This document shows positions 52,735-61,722 of a DNA stretch of 64,000 nt, in pieces. The notes under the pieces were generated by a model that was not told the origin of the DNA, did no database searches, and worked only from the letters and a program-made list of their open reading frames with translations. The stretch is from an uncultured Bacteroidales bacterium (GTDB lineage Bacteria > Bacteroidota > Bacteroidia > Bacteroidales > Paludibacteraceae). Every line of letters starts with the position of its first letter. Positions within the stretch are counted from its first letter, which is position 1. The stretch is from NCBI GenBank assembly GCA_902782665.1, contig CACZOA010000054.1, positions 1-64,000 on the forward strand, in the 5' to 3' direction. The position numbers and the translations under genes are program-made.

Positions 52735-53679
52735 TTATTCCTCATCCTCCAAGAATCTCTGATACTTAGCTTTCTTCTTTGGAATTCTGTAAGAAACCAA
52801 GACTTCATGAGATTGTTTTGACAACATTGAAATATCACCCAATCCAAGGTTGAAAGCGTAACCAAAGCGTAGACGGTTTCTCTCCATACCGATTGTGAAT
52901 GTCATCTCATTTGATGAGAACCAAGCTCCTGAACCAACATCTGGACGATAAGTGATACCACCCCAGATCAATCTGTTGAAGAACGCCTGCACATTAAGTT
53001 CTACCTTGCTCACCTTATTTCTATGCATCAATACGAATGCAGGACAGATCGCCAAGAAATCCGATGGTGATAAAGTCGCTCTTGTGTACAAATAGAACTG
53101 ACGACCAGGAACTGAAGTTGTTACCTTCTCTTCGTTATTCAAGATATGTACAATAGACGCACCAAACATCAACTTTGGTGTTGCCAACTCCATACCAAAA
53201 TCCATATCTGGTCGGAACTTTTTCTCTGGATCAGCAGGGAATGATTCCAATCCATACTCTTGCGGATCAATAAGTCTGTGATCAGACGGATCCCATGAAT
53301 GGTAAAGGAAACCGAAAGAAAGACCCATTGAAAGCAACATACTCTCGTTCATATTAATATGATAAGCGTACGCTGGCTTGCATATAAACGTATGGTTTGC
53401 TATACCTAAGTCGTCATAACTTAAAGAGAGACCAAAACCAGATCTGATAGACTCGATATAGTTGCTCACATTGAACACTCCATCTTTCGGAGAATCCTCA
53501 AAATCAGACCACTGAGAACGACCAATCAAGAAGAAATCGATGTCATCGCTGTTTCCTGTTGCCGCAGGGTTGAAGTTCAATCGAGAGAAGAACTGCTGAG
53601 ATAGCATCAAATCTCTTTGTGCAAAAGCTGATATTGCGCTAAACAAAACTACGCAAATTGCTAAAAATCTCGTTTTCAT
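52735..53679 (-). CDS. porP: PorP/SprF family type IX secretion outer-membrane protein
   Basis: 314 residues from the ATG at 53679, preceded by GAGGAG at 53691-53696, one of few Shine-Dalgarno-like sites in the window; ten more codons upstream overlap the previous gene. A signal peptide (MKTRFLAICVVLFSAISAFAQ) is followed by a beta-barrel with the family start RDLMLSQQFFSRLNFNPAATG. Alternating hydrophobic strands (FGLSLSYDDLGI, GMELATPKLMFGASIVHIL, FGYAFNLGLG) and the closing VLVSYRIP follow. PorP-type proteins help anchor or energise the T9SS and are usually encoded with OmpA-like partners. The upstream gene is such a partner. Confidence 0.92.
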   Translation of the reverse strand: MKTRFLAICVVLFSAISAFAQRDLMLSQQFFSRLNFNPAATGNSDDIDFFLIGRSQWSDFEDSPKDGVFNVSNYIESIRSGFGLSLSYDDLGIANHTFICKPAYAYHINMNESMLLSMGLSFGFLYHSWDPSDHRLIDPQEYGLESFPADPEKKFRPDMDFGMELATPKLMFGASIVHILNNEEKVTTSVPGRQFYLYTRATLSPSDFLAICPAFVLMHRNKVSKVELNVQAFFNRLIWGGITYRPDVGSGAWFSSNEMTFTIGMERNRLRFGYAFNLGLGDISMLSKQSHEVLVSYRIPKKKAKYQRFLEDEE

Positions 53680-53701
53680 AATATATTGTCCTCCTCTTCT
53701 C

Positions 53702-55075
53702 TTATTCATTCAAAATCTTAATATCGGCACGACGGTTCTGCTCGTGCTCTGCCTCAGACTGTGCGTTTGGAATCACAGGATCGTGGAATCCACGTCCAAC
53801 TGACTTCAACTTGTTCGGATCCAAACCACGATTAATCAACATTCCACGGATATAATCGGCACGTTTCTGTGACAACTTGACGTTGTATGCATCAGAACCA
53901 CGGGAGTCGGTATGTCCAGATACCTCAAAGATCGCTCCAGGGAACTCATTCATCGCACTTACCAACTCATCCAACTGAGCCTCATACTCTGGTTTCATCG
54001 TAGCCACGTTGAAGTCGAAGAACATTAGCACCCAGTGGAAGCCCTTAGGCTCATCAATTGTGAAGTCTGGTATCAACTCTGGCTCTCGAGTGGCAACAAA
54101 CGGTGCAGGACGATAGATATCATCACTACCCTTACCGCCTGTTCTGTTTGACATGTACAAACAGATTTTAGGAGATCCAATCAAGTTGTAATCATTTGAA
54201 CTTGAATTAAATACAGAATCCAAATGTATTGGAGTATCCCAAATTTCAAGTTCCTGTTTATTCACCTGACCTGTAGTCGTATCAGTTGTCTCACGAGTGA
54301 TAGTCTTCAAATGAGACACATATATATCCAAACCTCCATATCCACCTCCACGGTTGGATGCGAAATACAACAATGTATCATTGTAACACCACGCATAGTC
54401 ATCACGTGCGTTTGAATTCATCGGTATAATACTGTCACTGGCATTCTCAGGCATCTTCCATCTTGTATTGTCAGTCGCCTTTCCTCTGTCTATATACCAG
54501 ATGTCTCGACCACCAAAACTCTTCTTTGGAAAATCAGCTGAGAAATATATTCTGTCTCCTCCTTTCGCAATTGTCGGATTGAAGAATCCTGATATTCTAT
54601 TGTATCGGTATGTCCATCCAGCTGTAACTGTTGAACTTCCCTTAATCGGTTTACGCACCTTATTCAATCCCTGAATCTCAAGCTTCACAGGTTCTGTATA
54701 CGATCCACCCATCCACTTCGCTTCATACAAATCCGAATTTCCTACCTCATCCGTCTTTGCAAAATATATTGTACGACGCTTCTGATCGTATGCAAATGTT
54801 CCTTCTATACCTAGATCCTGCAACTCTGGACATGGCTCGATATCCACCAATTCATAAGTGTCACCTATTCTTGCCATATAAGCGCTGTCTCCCTTAAAGA
54901 ACACAACCTTACCATCTTTATACAACGACATTGGACGCTCTTGCATCTTAGAGCTTGCCTGAGAAGACGAGAATTCGTATCCTTCTATGAATTCCTCATG
55001 CACAGCGAACGTCGGGAGTGCGAACCCTACCGCTGCAATCAGAGACATAACTATTTTCTTACTATTCGCAAACAT
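53702..55075 (-). CDS. OmpA-family protein with PD40-type beta-propeller
   Basis: 457 residues. The N-terminal signal region is SKKIVMSLIAAVGFALPTFA. A beta-propeller follows (about 50-330), with PD40-like repeats (GDRIYFSADFPKKSFGGRDIWYI; LLYFASNRGGGYGGLDIYV; IGSPKICLYMSNRTGGKGSDDIY). The C-terminal OmpA domain (about 345-457) binds peptidoglycan: FFDFNVATMKPE, FEVSGHTDSRGSDAYN and LSQKRADYIRGMLI. This order resembles PorE-like proteins without the TPR part. It stops 22 nt before the porP ATG, so the two proteins likely form an outer-membrane-to-peptidoglycan complex linked to type IX secretion. Confidence 0.9.
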   Translation of the reverse strand: MFANSKKIVMSLIAAVGFALPTFAVHEEFIEGYEFSSSQASSKMQERPMSLYKDGKVVFFKGDSAYMARIGDTYELVDIEPCPELQDLGIEGTFAYDQKRRTIYFAKTDEVGNSDLYEAKWMGGSYTEPVKLEIQGLNKVRKPIKGSSTVTAGWTYRYNRISGFFNPTIAKGGDRIYFSADFPKKSFGGRDIWYIDRGKATDNTRWKMPENASDSIIPMNSNARDDYAWCYNDTLLYFASNRGGGYGGLDIYVSHLKTITRETTDTTTGQVNKQELEIWDTPIHLDSVFNSSSNDYNLIGSPKICLYMSNRTGGKGSDDIYRPAPFVATREPELIPDFTIDEPKGFHWVLMFFDFNVATMKPEYEAQLDELVSAMNEFPGAIFEVSGHTDSRGSDAYNVKLSQKRADYIRGMLINRGLDPNKLKSVGRGFHDPVIPNAQSEAEHEQNRRADIKILNE

Positions 55076-55277
55076 AGATAAATAAGTCTATCTTAATATA
55101 ATATTATCCTTTCGTTCGTGACTCATGCCACTTGAACAATTTACAAAGTAAGTTATAATTTTTTAAATTCAACAATATTTCGATAGCATTTATTAACAAT
55201 AATTAAAAAAAATGCTAATAAACATTTATTGACATATCACATTTCATTAGGAATCATGCATTCTTTCAACAGAAAAT

Positions 55278-55394
55278 AAAAAAAGAGATATCTGATTGCT
55301 CAAATATCTCTATTTTACTACACATTTAATGTAGCACAAAAGGATTTAATATTAGGACTAAACTACAAAATGAATCCGTCATCACGACGTACAC
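55278..55394 (-). ncRNA. Probable sigma-54-dependent small RNA
   Basis: An orphan transcription unit of about 117 nt. It starts near 55394 behind a -24/-12 promoter and ends at an intrinsic terminator: AGAGATAT (55284-55291) pairs with ATATCTCT (55304-55311) and U7 follows on the minus strand (55278-55284). Two small internal hairpins are possible, CGTC/GACG near 55380-55390 and CTACA/TGTAG near 55318-55334. No frame of useful length or start codon is present. The mmcQ gene on the plus strand separates it from minus-strand genes upstream, so the terminator has no other user. Confidence 0.6.
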
Positions 55395-55403
55395 TATTTA
55401 TAC

Positions 55404-55420
55404 TACAAAAACTGTGCCAA
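55404..55420 (-). promoter_or_regulatory. Sigma-54 (RpoN) -24/-12 promoter
   Basis: Minus-strand TTGGCACAGTTTTTGT (55420-55405) matches TTGGCAC-N5-TTGC in the -24 block fully and in three of four -12 positions, with the correct 10-nt GG-to-G spacing. Confidence 0.65.
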
Positions 55421-55572
55421 TTTTATAAATCAGCATGCCAATTTTGCAAAATAATTTCAAAAAAGTTCATATTTTATTACAAATCAACAAAATAAAATTT
55501 ACGATTTAATATACATACTTTTTTAAGAGATTCGTTTTTTTATAAAATCCCCGCTAATTTTTAGATTTTGCT

Positions 55573-55580
55573 TACCTTTG
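55573..55580 (+). promoter_or_regulatory. -7 element of the MmcQ/YjbR gene
   Basis: TACCTTTG fits TAnnTTTG; start near 55587, 15 nt before the ATG at 55602. A TTG at 55578 in frame lies inside this box and is not a credible start. Confidence 0.5.
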
Positions 55581-55601
55581 TTATTAGAAAAAAATCATGT
55601 T

Positions 55602-55955
55602 ATGACGATAGAAGACGCTCGTATCTACTGTTTAAGTAAACCTCATGTCACCGAGGATATGCCATTTGGCGACGACTATGTGGCATTCAGAGTCGGTGGC
55701 AAAATTTTCGCAGGACTTCCGTTGGAGAAGCCCAACCTACTCGTTCTGAAATGTGATCCTGAAATGTTTGATGAAATGGTGACCCAATACTCCGCCATCG
55801 AACAAGCATGGCATTGGCATAAACGTCTGTGGATGCAGATTCATCTCGACGATGCTGAAATCACCACTGAACTGGTTAAATATCTCACTGATATCGCCTA
55901 CGAATTAGTGTACAGCAAGTTGACAAAGAAGGCGAAAGCGGAGCTGGAATTATAA
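55602..55955 (+). CDS. MmcQ/YjbR family DNA-binding-like protein
   Basis: 117 residues from the ATG at 55602. The compact alpha/beta fold of the YjbR family is recognisable by the opening EDARIYCLSKPHVTEDMPFGDDYVAFRVGGKIFAGL and the closing helix (LVKYLTDIAYELVYSKLTKKAKAEL). VLKCDPEMFDEM and the WHWHKRLWMQIHLDD segment are in between. The family has a double-wing structure and is annotated as DNA-binding in some members, but no biological role is settled. It is a single gene with its own promoter; neighbours give no hint of function. Confidence 0.88.
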   Translation: MTIEDARIYCLSKPHVTEDMPFGDDYVAFRVGGKIFAGLPLEKPNLLVLKCDPEMFDEMVTQYSAIEQAWHWHKRLWMQIHLDDAEITTELVKYLTDIAYELVYSKLTKKAKAELEL

Positions 55956-56109
55956 ATGTCGTCCGCAAAACTTAGAACAGATCAACTTCTTGGTTGAAAT
56001 GCTACAATGATCTCTCCCAAACAGGGGAAATAAATCCAAGATGTTCCTTTTTCTCTCACTAATCATTAAACCGCTCGCCTTACGGTTCGCTTTTTATTCT
56101 CCCTGGTTT

Positions 56110-56844
56110 CTACATCTTCAAATAAAATTCTTTCGTCAGTCTTATATAATCATCCGTATATTGGTGGCGGACATCTGTCTCAACAGTAAGGGTCTCAATC
56201 TCAACATTTTGCATTTTGCATTCATCATTCTTAATTTTCACAAACTCTCCCACCACTCTTTTGACTTCCGCTCCTGGTTTAGGATAAACCAACGTCTTTT
56301 TTCTTAAATATAACCCATATTCCTCAGCAATCTTCTCAAACTTTTCATGAGCATCCGTCGGCAATATGATGGAAAGGGATCCGTCATCGCTCAGTAGCGT
56401 CGACGCGGATGATGCCAACTCTGAGAATGGAAGGCTATCGGTGTGCCTCGCCAACGTGCGGCTGGCTTTTGGTGCTTTCAGACTATCCTCAAAATACGGT
56501 GGATTGGTGATTATTTTGTCGAATGACGACGGTGCAGCCTCCACAAATTCCTGCAACGATTTCCCAACTATAGAGATCCGTCCAGCCCATTTCGACGATT
56601 CACAATTCTGCGTCGCTCCACGCACGGCATCCTCATCTATGTCAATCCCGACAATTTCCGCCGTCCCATTTCTCTGTGCCGTCATCAGGCACAACAATCC
56701 TGTGCCACAACCGATGTCGAGCACTCGTCTTGCTTTCTCCACATCCGCCACAGCTCCAAGTGTCACGCCATCCGTGCCAACTTTCATCGCACATAGTGAC
56801 TGGTCTATCGTAAACTGTTTGAACTGAAATATATGGTTTGCCAT
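56110..56844 (-). CDS. trmN6: tRNA1(Val) (adenine37-N6)-methyltransferase
   Basis: 244 residues from the ATG at 56844 (MANHIFQFKQFTIDQSLCAMKVGTDGVTLG, a strongly conserved family start). Thirty further codons upstream are open but run through a hairpin into the exonuclease gene. The methyltransferase core has LDIGCGTGLLCLM (SAM binding) and the catalytic TNPPYFEDSL. The C-terminus YIRLTKEFYLKM is typical. Between them, residues encoded by 56206-56240 (including KNDECKMQN) come from an ATT-type heptad array read in frame, replacing a variable loop. The enzyme methylates A37 of tRNA-Val (YfiC family). Confidence 0.92.
   Translation of the reverse strand: MANHIFQFKQFTIDQSLCAMKVGTDGVTLGAVADVEKARRVLDIGCGTGLLCLMTAQRNGTAEIVGIDIDEDAVRGATQNCESSKWAGRISIVGKSLQEFVEAAPSSFDKIITNPPYFEDSLKAPKASRTLARHTDSLPFSELASSASTLLSDDGSLSIILPTDAHEKFEKIAEEYGLYLRKKTLVYPKPGAEVKRVVGEFVKIKNDECKMQNVEIETLTVETDVRHQYTDDYIRLTKEFYLKM
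56206..56240. repeat. Array of five ATT-type heptads inside the trmN6 coding sequence
   Basis: Five contiguous 7-bp units (ATTTTGC twice, then ATTCATC, ATTCTTA, ATTTTCA). They are read in frame on the minus strand near the C-terminus of TrmN6. The 35-bp length is not a multiple of three, so flanking changes must have kept the frame. Confidence 0.75.
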
Positions 56845-56869
56845 TTTGAGTATTTGCCTTACATAATAA

Positions 56870-56892
56870 AGGGCAGGAATCAACCCTGCCCT
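56870..56892 (-). terminator. GGGCAGG-type hairpin, probable terminator of the dnaN-exonuclease operon
   Basis: AGGGCAGG (56870-56877) pairs with CCTGCCCT (56885-56892). On the minus strand it is followed by TTTATTAT, a weak U-tract. Confidence 0.5.
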
Positions 56893-56900
56893 ATATAAAA

Positions 56901-57662
56901 TTACAATTGTCCCAATTTCACAAGTGTCGCGCAACGTTTGGTGTCAAGGCTAAACTCACCTCGTTGAATCCATCCGTAATATCCGGGATCCGTAACGAAC
57001 ACTTCTTTGAGCTTTTTGCCTTTATGCTTTCCAAAATTGACCACGACATCATCCTTATCATCGAAAACGAATCGTCCTTCAAAATCAACGACTCTCTTCT
57101 GTGTGGAGAATTTCGACAGCCACTTGATATCATTCTCAAGATCAGGATATCTGTCTAGTTGAGCCTGAAGCACTTCATATGTGGCTTTAGTGTCGGCCAT
57201 GGCTCCATGGGCTCCGACCAACTCCTTATCACAATAGAATCGGTATGCTGCGGAAAGTGTACGGGCCTCTTTCTTATGGAAGATTGTCTGAACATCCACA
57301 AGACAATGTTTGCGGACATTCAAATCGATATCGCAACGCAACATCTCCTCCACCAACATCGGAATATCAAACTTATTCGAATTATATCCAGCTATATCAC
57401 AACCTGAAAAATCACTGGCTATCTGGTGTGCCACATCCTTAAACTTCGGACAGTCTGCCACATCCTCGTCTTTTATATGATGGATGGCAGTAGACTTTGC
57501 TGGGATCGGCATTTCCGGATTGATACGGATTGTCTTCTGCTCCTCCATTCCATTTGGATGGATCTTCAGATATGAAATTTCTATGATTCTATCTTTTGCC
57601 ACATCTATTCCGGTAGACTCTAAATCAAAGAATATCAGTGGTTTAGTAAGTTTAAGCTTCAT
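56901..57662 (-). CDS. DEDDh 3'-5' exonuclease (DnaQ-like) with C-terminal DUF3820-type domain
   Basis: 253 residues. The exonuclease domain (about 8-170) has the DEDDh residues: FFDLESTGID (Asp, Glu), GYNSNKFDIPML (Asp) and HGAMADTKATYEVL (His, Asp). It therefore degrades DNA or RNA from the 3' end with two metals. The C-terminal part (about 200-253) contains VVNFGKHKGKKLKEV and DPGYYGWI, the pattern of the DUF3820 domain seen beside exonucleases in Bacteroidota. It starts 10 nt after dnaN, suggesting a role in replication or repair; it may act as a stand-alone proofreading subunit. Confidence 0.9.
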   Translation of the reverse strand: MKLKLTKPLIFFDLESTGIDVAKDRIIEISYLKIHPNGMEEQKTIRINPEMPIPAKSTAIHHIKDEDVADCPKFKDVAHQIASDFSGCDIAGYNSNKFDIPMLVEEMLRCDIDLNVRKHCLVDVQTIFHKKEARTLSAAYRFYCDKELVGAHGAMADTKATYEVLQAQLDRYPDLENDIKWLSKFSTQKRVVDFEGRFVFDDKDDVVVNFGKHKGKKLKEVFVTDPGYYGWIQRGEFSLDTKRCATLVKLGQL

Positions 57663-57672
57663 ACTAAAGGAT

Positions 57673-58824
57673 TTATAGAGTTGTCATTGGCATTACCAAG
57701 CATAGCATCTCATAGTTCTGCTGCTCCTCACCATCCTCCGAAGTATTGAACAATGGCTCTACCACCACTCCACGATATGGACTTTCAATCTTCATCACAA
57801 CATCTGATGTCTCCATGTATGAGCAGAAGTTTGTGATAGACTCTGTCTTGAATGTCATCTCGAATGGCTCGCCACTATATGCGCAAACGACAACCTCTGT
57901 CGCAGCTGTTCCGAAATCCAAACTCTGGGCAGACACTGTGATCTGATTCTCACGTACGTCAAACTTAACACCCTTGTTAGACTGCTCTGCAAATGGCTCG
58001 ATATGGCGAACTGCAGAGATCAATGAGTTACGGTCGATAACCAACTCTTTATTCCACTGGATTGAGATCGCATTCTTATAGTTAGGGAAGTTTCCTTCGA
58101 TCTGGCGGCAAACCAATGTGAAGTCGTTAAGCTCAAACAAGATGTTCTTTGAATCCCATGACACAACGACATCCTCACCCTCCTTGCCAAGGATAGACTT
58201 CAAAAGTTTCGCAGCATTGGCAGGAAGTATCACTGAACAATTGCCAGAAGCCTCAACAATTGAAGATTTCACCTGAGAAAGGTGGAACATATCTGTAGCC
58301 ACGAATGTGATCTTGCTATCAGCCGCATCAATGTCAAGATAGATTCCCATCATTGTTGGGCGAAGGGTATCTGTGCTGACAGCGAAAATAGTGTGAGAGA
58401 TTCCCAACGAAAGTGTCTGTGCCTGCATGCGCACTGTATTTGTGTTGCTAGCATCCAATGATGTCAATTTTGGATAAGCATCTCCGTCTACACCATTATA
58501 CTCTGCTTTCCACGAACCAGAACTCAACTTGACAGCGTAAGTGTTCATGTCAATATCGAAGTCGACTGTTCTGCCGTGAAGCACTTTAAATGTATCCAAC
58601 AAAAGTTTTGCAGGCAAGGCTATCATTCCTGAACCATCAACGTTCTCGACATCCATTCTTGTCGCCATGGAAGTCTCTCCGTCTGAGGCAGTCAACTCTA
58701 ATGTACTGTCTGTCAAATTAAAAAGGAAATTATCGAGAATTGGTAACGCCGTCTTTGAAGCCATCACACGGCTTGTTGCTGTAAGACGAGCCATCAACTC
58801 GTCGCTATTCACTGAAAATCTCAT
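57673..58824 (-). CDS. dnaN: DNA polymerase III sliding clamp (beta subunit)
   Basis: 383 residues, close to the normal length. It forms the ring that tethers polymerase to DNA. The start MRFSVNSDELMARLTATSRV matches bacterial clamps. Three repeated domains follow, with LPILDNFLF, TDMFHLSQVKS (the conserved TDxxRL-like turn) and the C-terminal LVMPMTTL (the MPMxx end that lines the peptide-binding pocket). It is co-transcribed with the downstream exonuclease gene. dnaA is not nearby, so this is not an oriC-linked dnaN arrangement. Confidence 0.96.
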   Translation of the reverse strand: MRFSVNSDELMARLTATSRVMASKTALPILDNFLFNLTDSTLELTASDGETSMATRMDVENVDGSGMIALPAKLLLDTFKVLHGRTVDFDIDMNTYAVKLSSGSWKAEYNGVDGDAYPKLTSLDASNTNTVRMQAQTLSLGISHTIFAVSTDTLRPTMMGIYLDIDAADSKITFVATDMFHLSQVKSSIVEASGNCSVILPANAAKLLKSILGKEGEDVVVSWDSKNILFELNDFTLVCRQIEGNFPNYKNAISIQWNKELVIDRNSLISAVRHIEPFAEQSNKGVKFDVRENQITVSAQSLDFGTAATEVVVCAYSGEPFEMTFKTESITNFCSYMETSDVVMKIESPYRGVVVEPLFNTSEDGEEQQNYEMLCLVMPMTTL

Positions 58825-58848
58825 AAGTTTTGATTTAAATATTTCTTC

Positions 58849-58872
58849 AAAAGTAGTGAAAAATCACTACTA
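58849..58872 (-). promoter_or_regulatory. dnaN promoter overlapping a palindrome
   Basis: Minus-strand TACTTTTG (58856-58849) fits TAnnTTTG. It overlaps the perfect inverted repeat AGTAGTGA-AAAA-TCACTACT (58853-58872), a possible operator. The 12-mer TCACTACTTTTG is shared with the rpsF promoter. Confidence 0.6.
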
Positions 58873-58929
58873 TATCATTATCATTTAATTATTTTTCTCG
58901 CAGACGCGATTTTTCCCGTCTACGTTTGA

Positions 58930-59724
58930 TTATACGCTGACCGCACCTTTGATTGGCGGATGGCATTCGTAATTCTCCAACACGATATCATCCGCTGTGA
59001 AATCGAAGATATCCTTCACATCAGGATTCAATCTGATTCTTGAAAGATGCAACGGCTCTCTGCTCAACTGCAATTTCACCTGATCGATATGGTTGTTGTA
59101 GATATGAGTGTCTCCGAATGTATGGACGAAATCGCCTGGTTCCAATCCCGTCACCTGAGCCATCATGAGAAGAAGCAACGAGTAGCTCGCAATATTGAAC
59201 GGCACTCCCAAGAATAGGTCTGCGCTTCTCTGATAAAGCTGCAAACTCAATTTTCCATCTGCCACATAGAACTGGAAGAAACAGTGGCATGGAGGAAGAT
59301 TCATGTTGTCGATATCCGCAACATTCCATGCTGACACAATGATTCTGCGTGAGTTAGGATTGTTTTTGATCGTCTCCACAACCTCCTTGATCTGGTCGAT
59401 ATGTCCGCCATTATAATCTGGCCAACTTCTCCACTGATATCCATACACATGGCCAAGACCACCATCAGGATCAGCCCACTCATCCCATATATGCACATTG
59501 TTGTCGACAAGATACTTGATGTTGGTATCGCCCTTCAAAAACCATAACAACTCGTGCAACACTCCTTTGAAGTACACTTTCTTAGTTGTCACCAATGGGA
59601 ATCCGTCTTTCATCGAAAAACGCATCTGATGACCGAATATACTTCTTGTGCCTGTGCCTGTACGGTCGCCTTTTACGACTCCCTCATCCAACACTTTCTG
59701 CAATAAATCTAAATACTGTCTCAT
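58930..59724 (-). CDS. thyA: Thymidylate synthase
   Basis: 264 residues, identical in length to E. coli ThyA. It makes dTMP from dUMP with methylene-tetrahydrofolate. The nucleophile is Cys146 in [13 protein letters not shown]. Other hallmarks are KGDRTGTGT (Arg that binds phosphate), [36 protein letters not shown] and [12 protein letters not shown]. It is the last gene of a folA-porE-thyA series, 10 nt after porE. DHFR in the same operon regenerates the tetrahydrofolate that ThyA oxidises. Confidence 0.98.
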   Translation of the reverse strand: MRQYLDLLQKVLDEGVVKGDRTGTGTRSIFGHQMRFSMKDGFPLVTTKKVYFKGVLHELLWFLKGDTNIKYLVDNNVHIWDEWADPDGGLGHVYGYQWRSWPDYNGGHIDQIKEVVETIKNNPNSRRIIVSAWNVADIDNMNLPPCHCFFQFYVADGKLSLQLYQRSADLFLGVPFNIASYSLLLLMMAQVTGLEPGDFVHTFGDTHIYNNHIDQVKLQLSREPLHLSRIRLNPDVKDIFDFTADDIVLENYECHPPIKGAVSV

Positions 59725-59734
59725 CTTGTCTTCC

Positions 59735-61720
59735 TTAATACATATTATATGTAGTCTTCAACACACGGAACTCAGTACGACGATTGATCTTGTTGGCAAT
59801 CTCCTGATTTTCTTTTGAAAGTGCGTCGATAAAATCTTCATTCAATTCATCATTCTCCTTCAAGAATGAATACTGTTTAGCTAAATTCTTATCCACCACA
59901 ACAGGCTTGGTCTTTCCATATCCTTTTGCAGTAAGACGTGGGGCTTCTATTCCTCCCTTGATCAGATAGTTGACTACACTCTGCGCACGTTCTCCAGACA
60001 GAGCAAGGTTTCCTTCCGCACTACCGACCTTATCGGTATGAGCACCAATCTCAATCGTGATATTAGGATTATCCTTTAGCAGTTTCACCAACTTATCCAA
60101 AGCGTTTGACGACTCTGCTGTCAATGTAGCTTTACCAAACTCAAAGAAGATGTTGTCAAGACCGACTGGTTTTGATACAGACGCCAATGTGAATGGGACA
60201 TCAAATGTTTTTGAATCCTCAAGTCCAAGTGTGTTGACAGCATTTTTCTCGTTCAAGTAGCCACGACAGTTGCCAAGCATCACGTATTCCACTCCAGGTT
60301 TCACCTCAAACGAGTATGAACCATCATTTTTTGCTTTGATTTTCACGTTTGTACCGTCAGTTCCGACGATTCTGACATTCGCGTCGCCCAAAGCGTCTCC
60401 GTCTGTGTTCTTCACCTTACCGGATATGATGTATCTGATAGGAGGTGCGACGAAGGTATAGATTTTGTCGTAACCCTTATTCTCTCCACGGTTGCTGGAG
60501 AAAGCACCCTGCTCCGCGCCAGCCACAAACGAGATTCCGAAATCATCTCCATTGGAGTTGATTGGAGCTCCCATATTCTCAACTATCCACTTTTTCGCTG
60601 TATCCTCTTTTGCTCGATAGATATCCAGACCTCCGAATCCTTCATGACCGTTAGATGAAAAATAAAGTGTGGAATCTTCACGGATGAATGGATACATCTC
60701 ATCTTTATCTGTGTTGATATCCGGACCAAGGTTTTCAGCAGCGGAATAAGTCTCTCCCGTCTTCATACATCTCCAGATATCCTTTCCACCTATACCACCT
60801 GGCATATCAGAAACGAAATAAAGCCAGTTGCCATCAGGCGACAACGCAGGATGAGCCACTGTGACCGAGCTGTCTTTCAACACCATCACACGTGTTGCCT
60901 TGCCCCATTTTCCGCTCTGACGCTGCGACATCCAGATCTCTCCTCCATGAGTCTCACCCTTAACATATCGGCAACGGGTGAAAAGCATGATTTTTCCATC
61001 CGACGAGAAAGATGGGCTACCCTCATCATCCTCTGTATTAATATCAGAATCAACAAGTTCAAGATTATCCCATTTGCCTACAGCATTCTTTTTCGCAAAA
61101 TAGATATCATTGTTTGGTGTACCTGTGATATTGCTCACCTTATGGGCTGTCTGCTTGTTGTCACGCGATGATGCGAAATAGACGATTGTGCTGTCGCCTC
61201 CAGGGAAACGTGGACTGCTCTCACTCTTCTTGCTGATGAAGAATGGATCCTTGAAGACCTCATAGCGTCTCTTTGCATTCTCCCACTCAGAATATTTCAA
61301 AGCGGAAATCTTTCCGTTGAGCGCGACAACCGAATTAGGATTATGCTTCAAGTAGACGTCGTACATCTCAGCAGCCTCCTTGTTTTTCTTCTGCTTGCGA
61401 AGCACATCAGCATAAAGCAAATATGATGTTGTGTCCGCATACTTGTATCGCACGCAGTTCGCCAACATTCTCTCCGCCTTATCCGTCTCACCAAACTTAT
61501 CATAGCAATCACCCAATCGATAAGCCACGTAACCCTTCTGCTGCTTGTCTGCCAACTTGACACGAGAATAGGCAGTCTTGTATATGCTCGCAGCCTTATG
61601 GTACTCACCGATCTCATATTTCTTGTCGGCCTTGCGGATCTTCTTATTCACCGAACAAGAAGAGATAGCCAGCAAAAAAAGAGATGCTATAACACAAATT
61701 GAATAATTCTTATTCCTCAT
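59735..61720 (-). CDS. porE: Type IX secretion lipoprotein PorE (TPR, beta-propeller, CarboxypepD-reg, OmpA)
   Basis: 661 residues. The lipoprotein signal has Cys22 (LLAISSC). Domains in order: TPR helices (about 35-145, [13 protein letters not shown] and AAEMYDVYL), a PD40/WD40-like propeller (about 170-430, ending in [11 protein letters not shown] and GYDKIYTF), a CarboxypepD-regulatory-like beta domain (about 435-530, [16 protein letters not shown]) and a C-terminal OmpA domain (about 540-660, [13 protein letters not shown] and [12 protein letters not shown]). This is the domain order of Porphyromonas PorE, which tethers the T9SS to peptidoglycan. It starts 2 nt after folA and ends 10 nt before thyA. 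Confidence 0.93.
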   Translation of the reverse strand: MRNKNYSICVIASLFLLAISSCSVNKKIRKADKKYEIGEYHKAASIYKTAYSRVKLADKQQKGYVAYRLGDCYDKFGETDKAERMLANCVRYKYADTTSYLLYADVLRKQKKNKEAAEMYDVYLKHNPNSVVALNGKISALKYSEWENAKRRYEVFKDPFFISKKSESSPRFPGGDSTIVYFASSRDNKQTAHKVSNITGTPNNDIYFAKKNAVGKWDNLELVDSDINTEDDEGSPSFSSDGKIMLFTRCRYVKGETHGGEIWMSQRQSGKWGKATRVMVLKDSSVTVAHPALSPDGNWLYFVSDMPGGIGGKDIWRCMKTGETYSAAENLGPDINTDKDEMYPFIREDSTLYFSSNGHEGFGGLDIYRAKEDTAKKWIVENMGAPINSNGDDFGISFVAGAEQGAFSSNRGENKGYDKIYTFVAPPIRYIISGKVKNTDGDALGDANVRIVGTDGTNVKIKAKNDGSYSFEVKPGVEYVMLGNCRGYLNEKNAVNTLGLEDSKTFDVPFTLASVSKPVGLDNIFFEFGKATLTAESSNALDKLVKLLKDNPNITIEIGAHTDKVGSAEGNLALSGERAQSVVNYLIKGGIEAPRLTAKGYGKTKPVVVDKNLAKQYSFLKENDELNEDFIDALSKENQEIANKINRRTEFRVLKTTYNMY

Positions 61721-61722
61721 AC

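Noticed and set aside
56845-56934. 30-codon N-terminal extension of TrmN6
   Set aside because: It overlaps the end of the exonuclease gene and a hairpin, and the conserved family start is at 56844.
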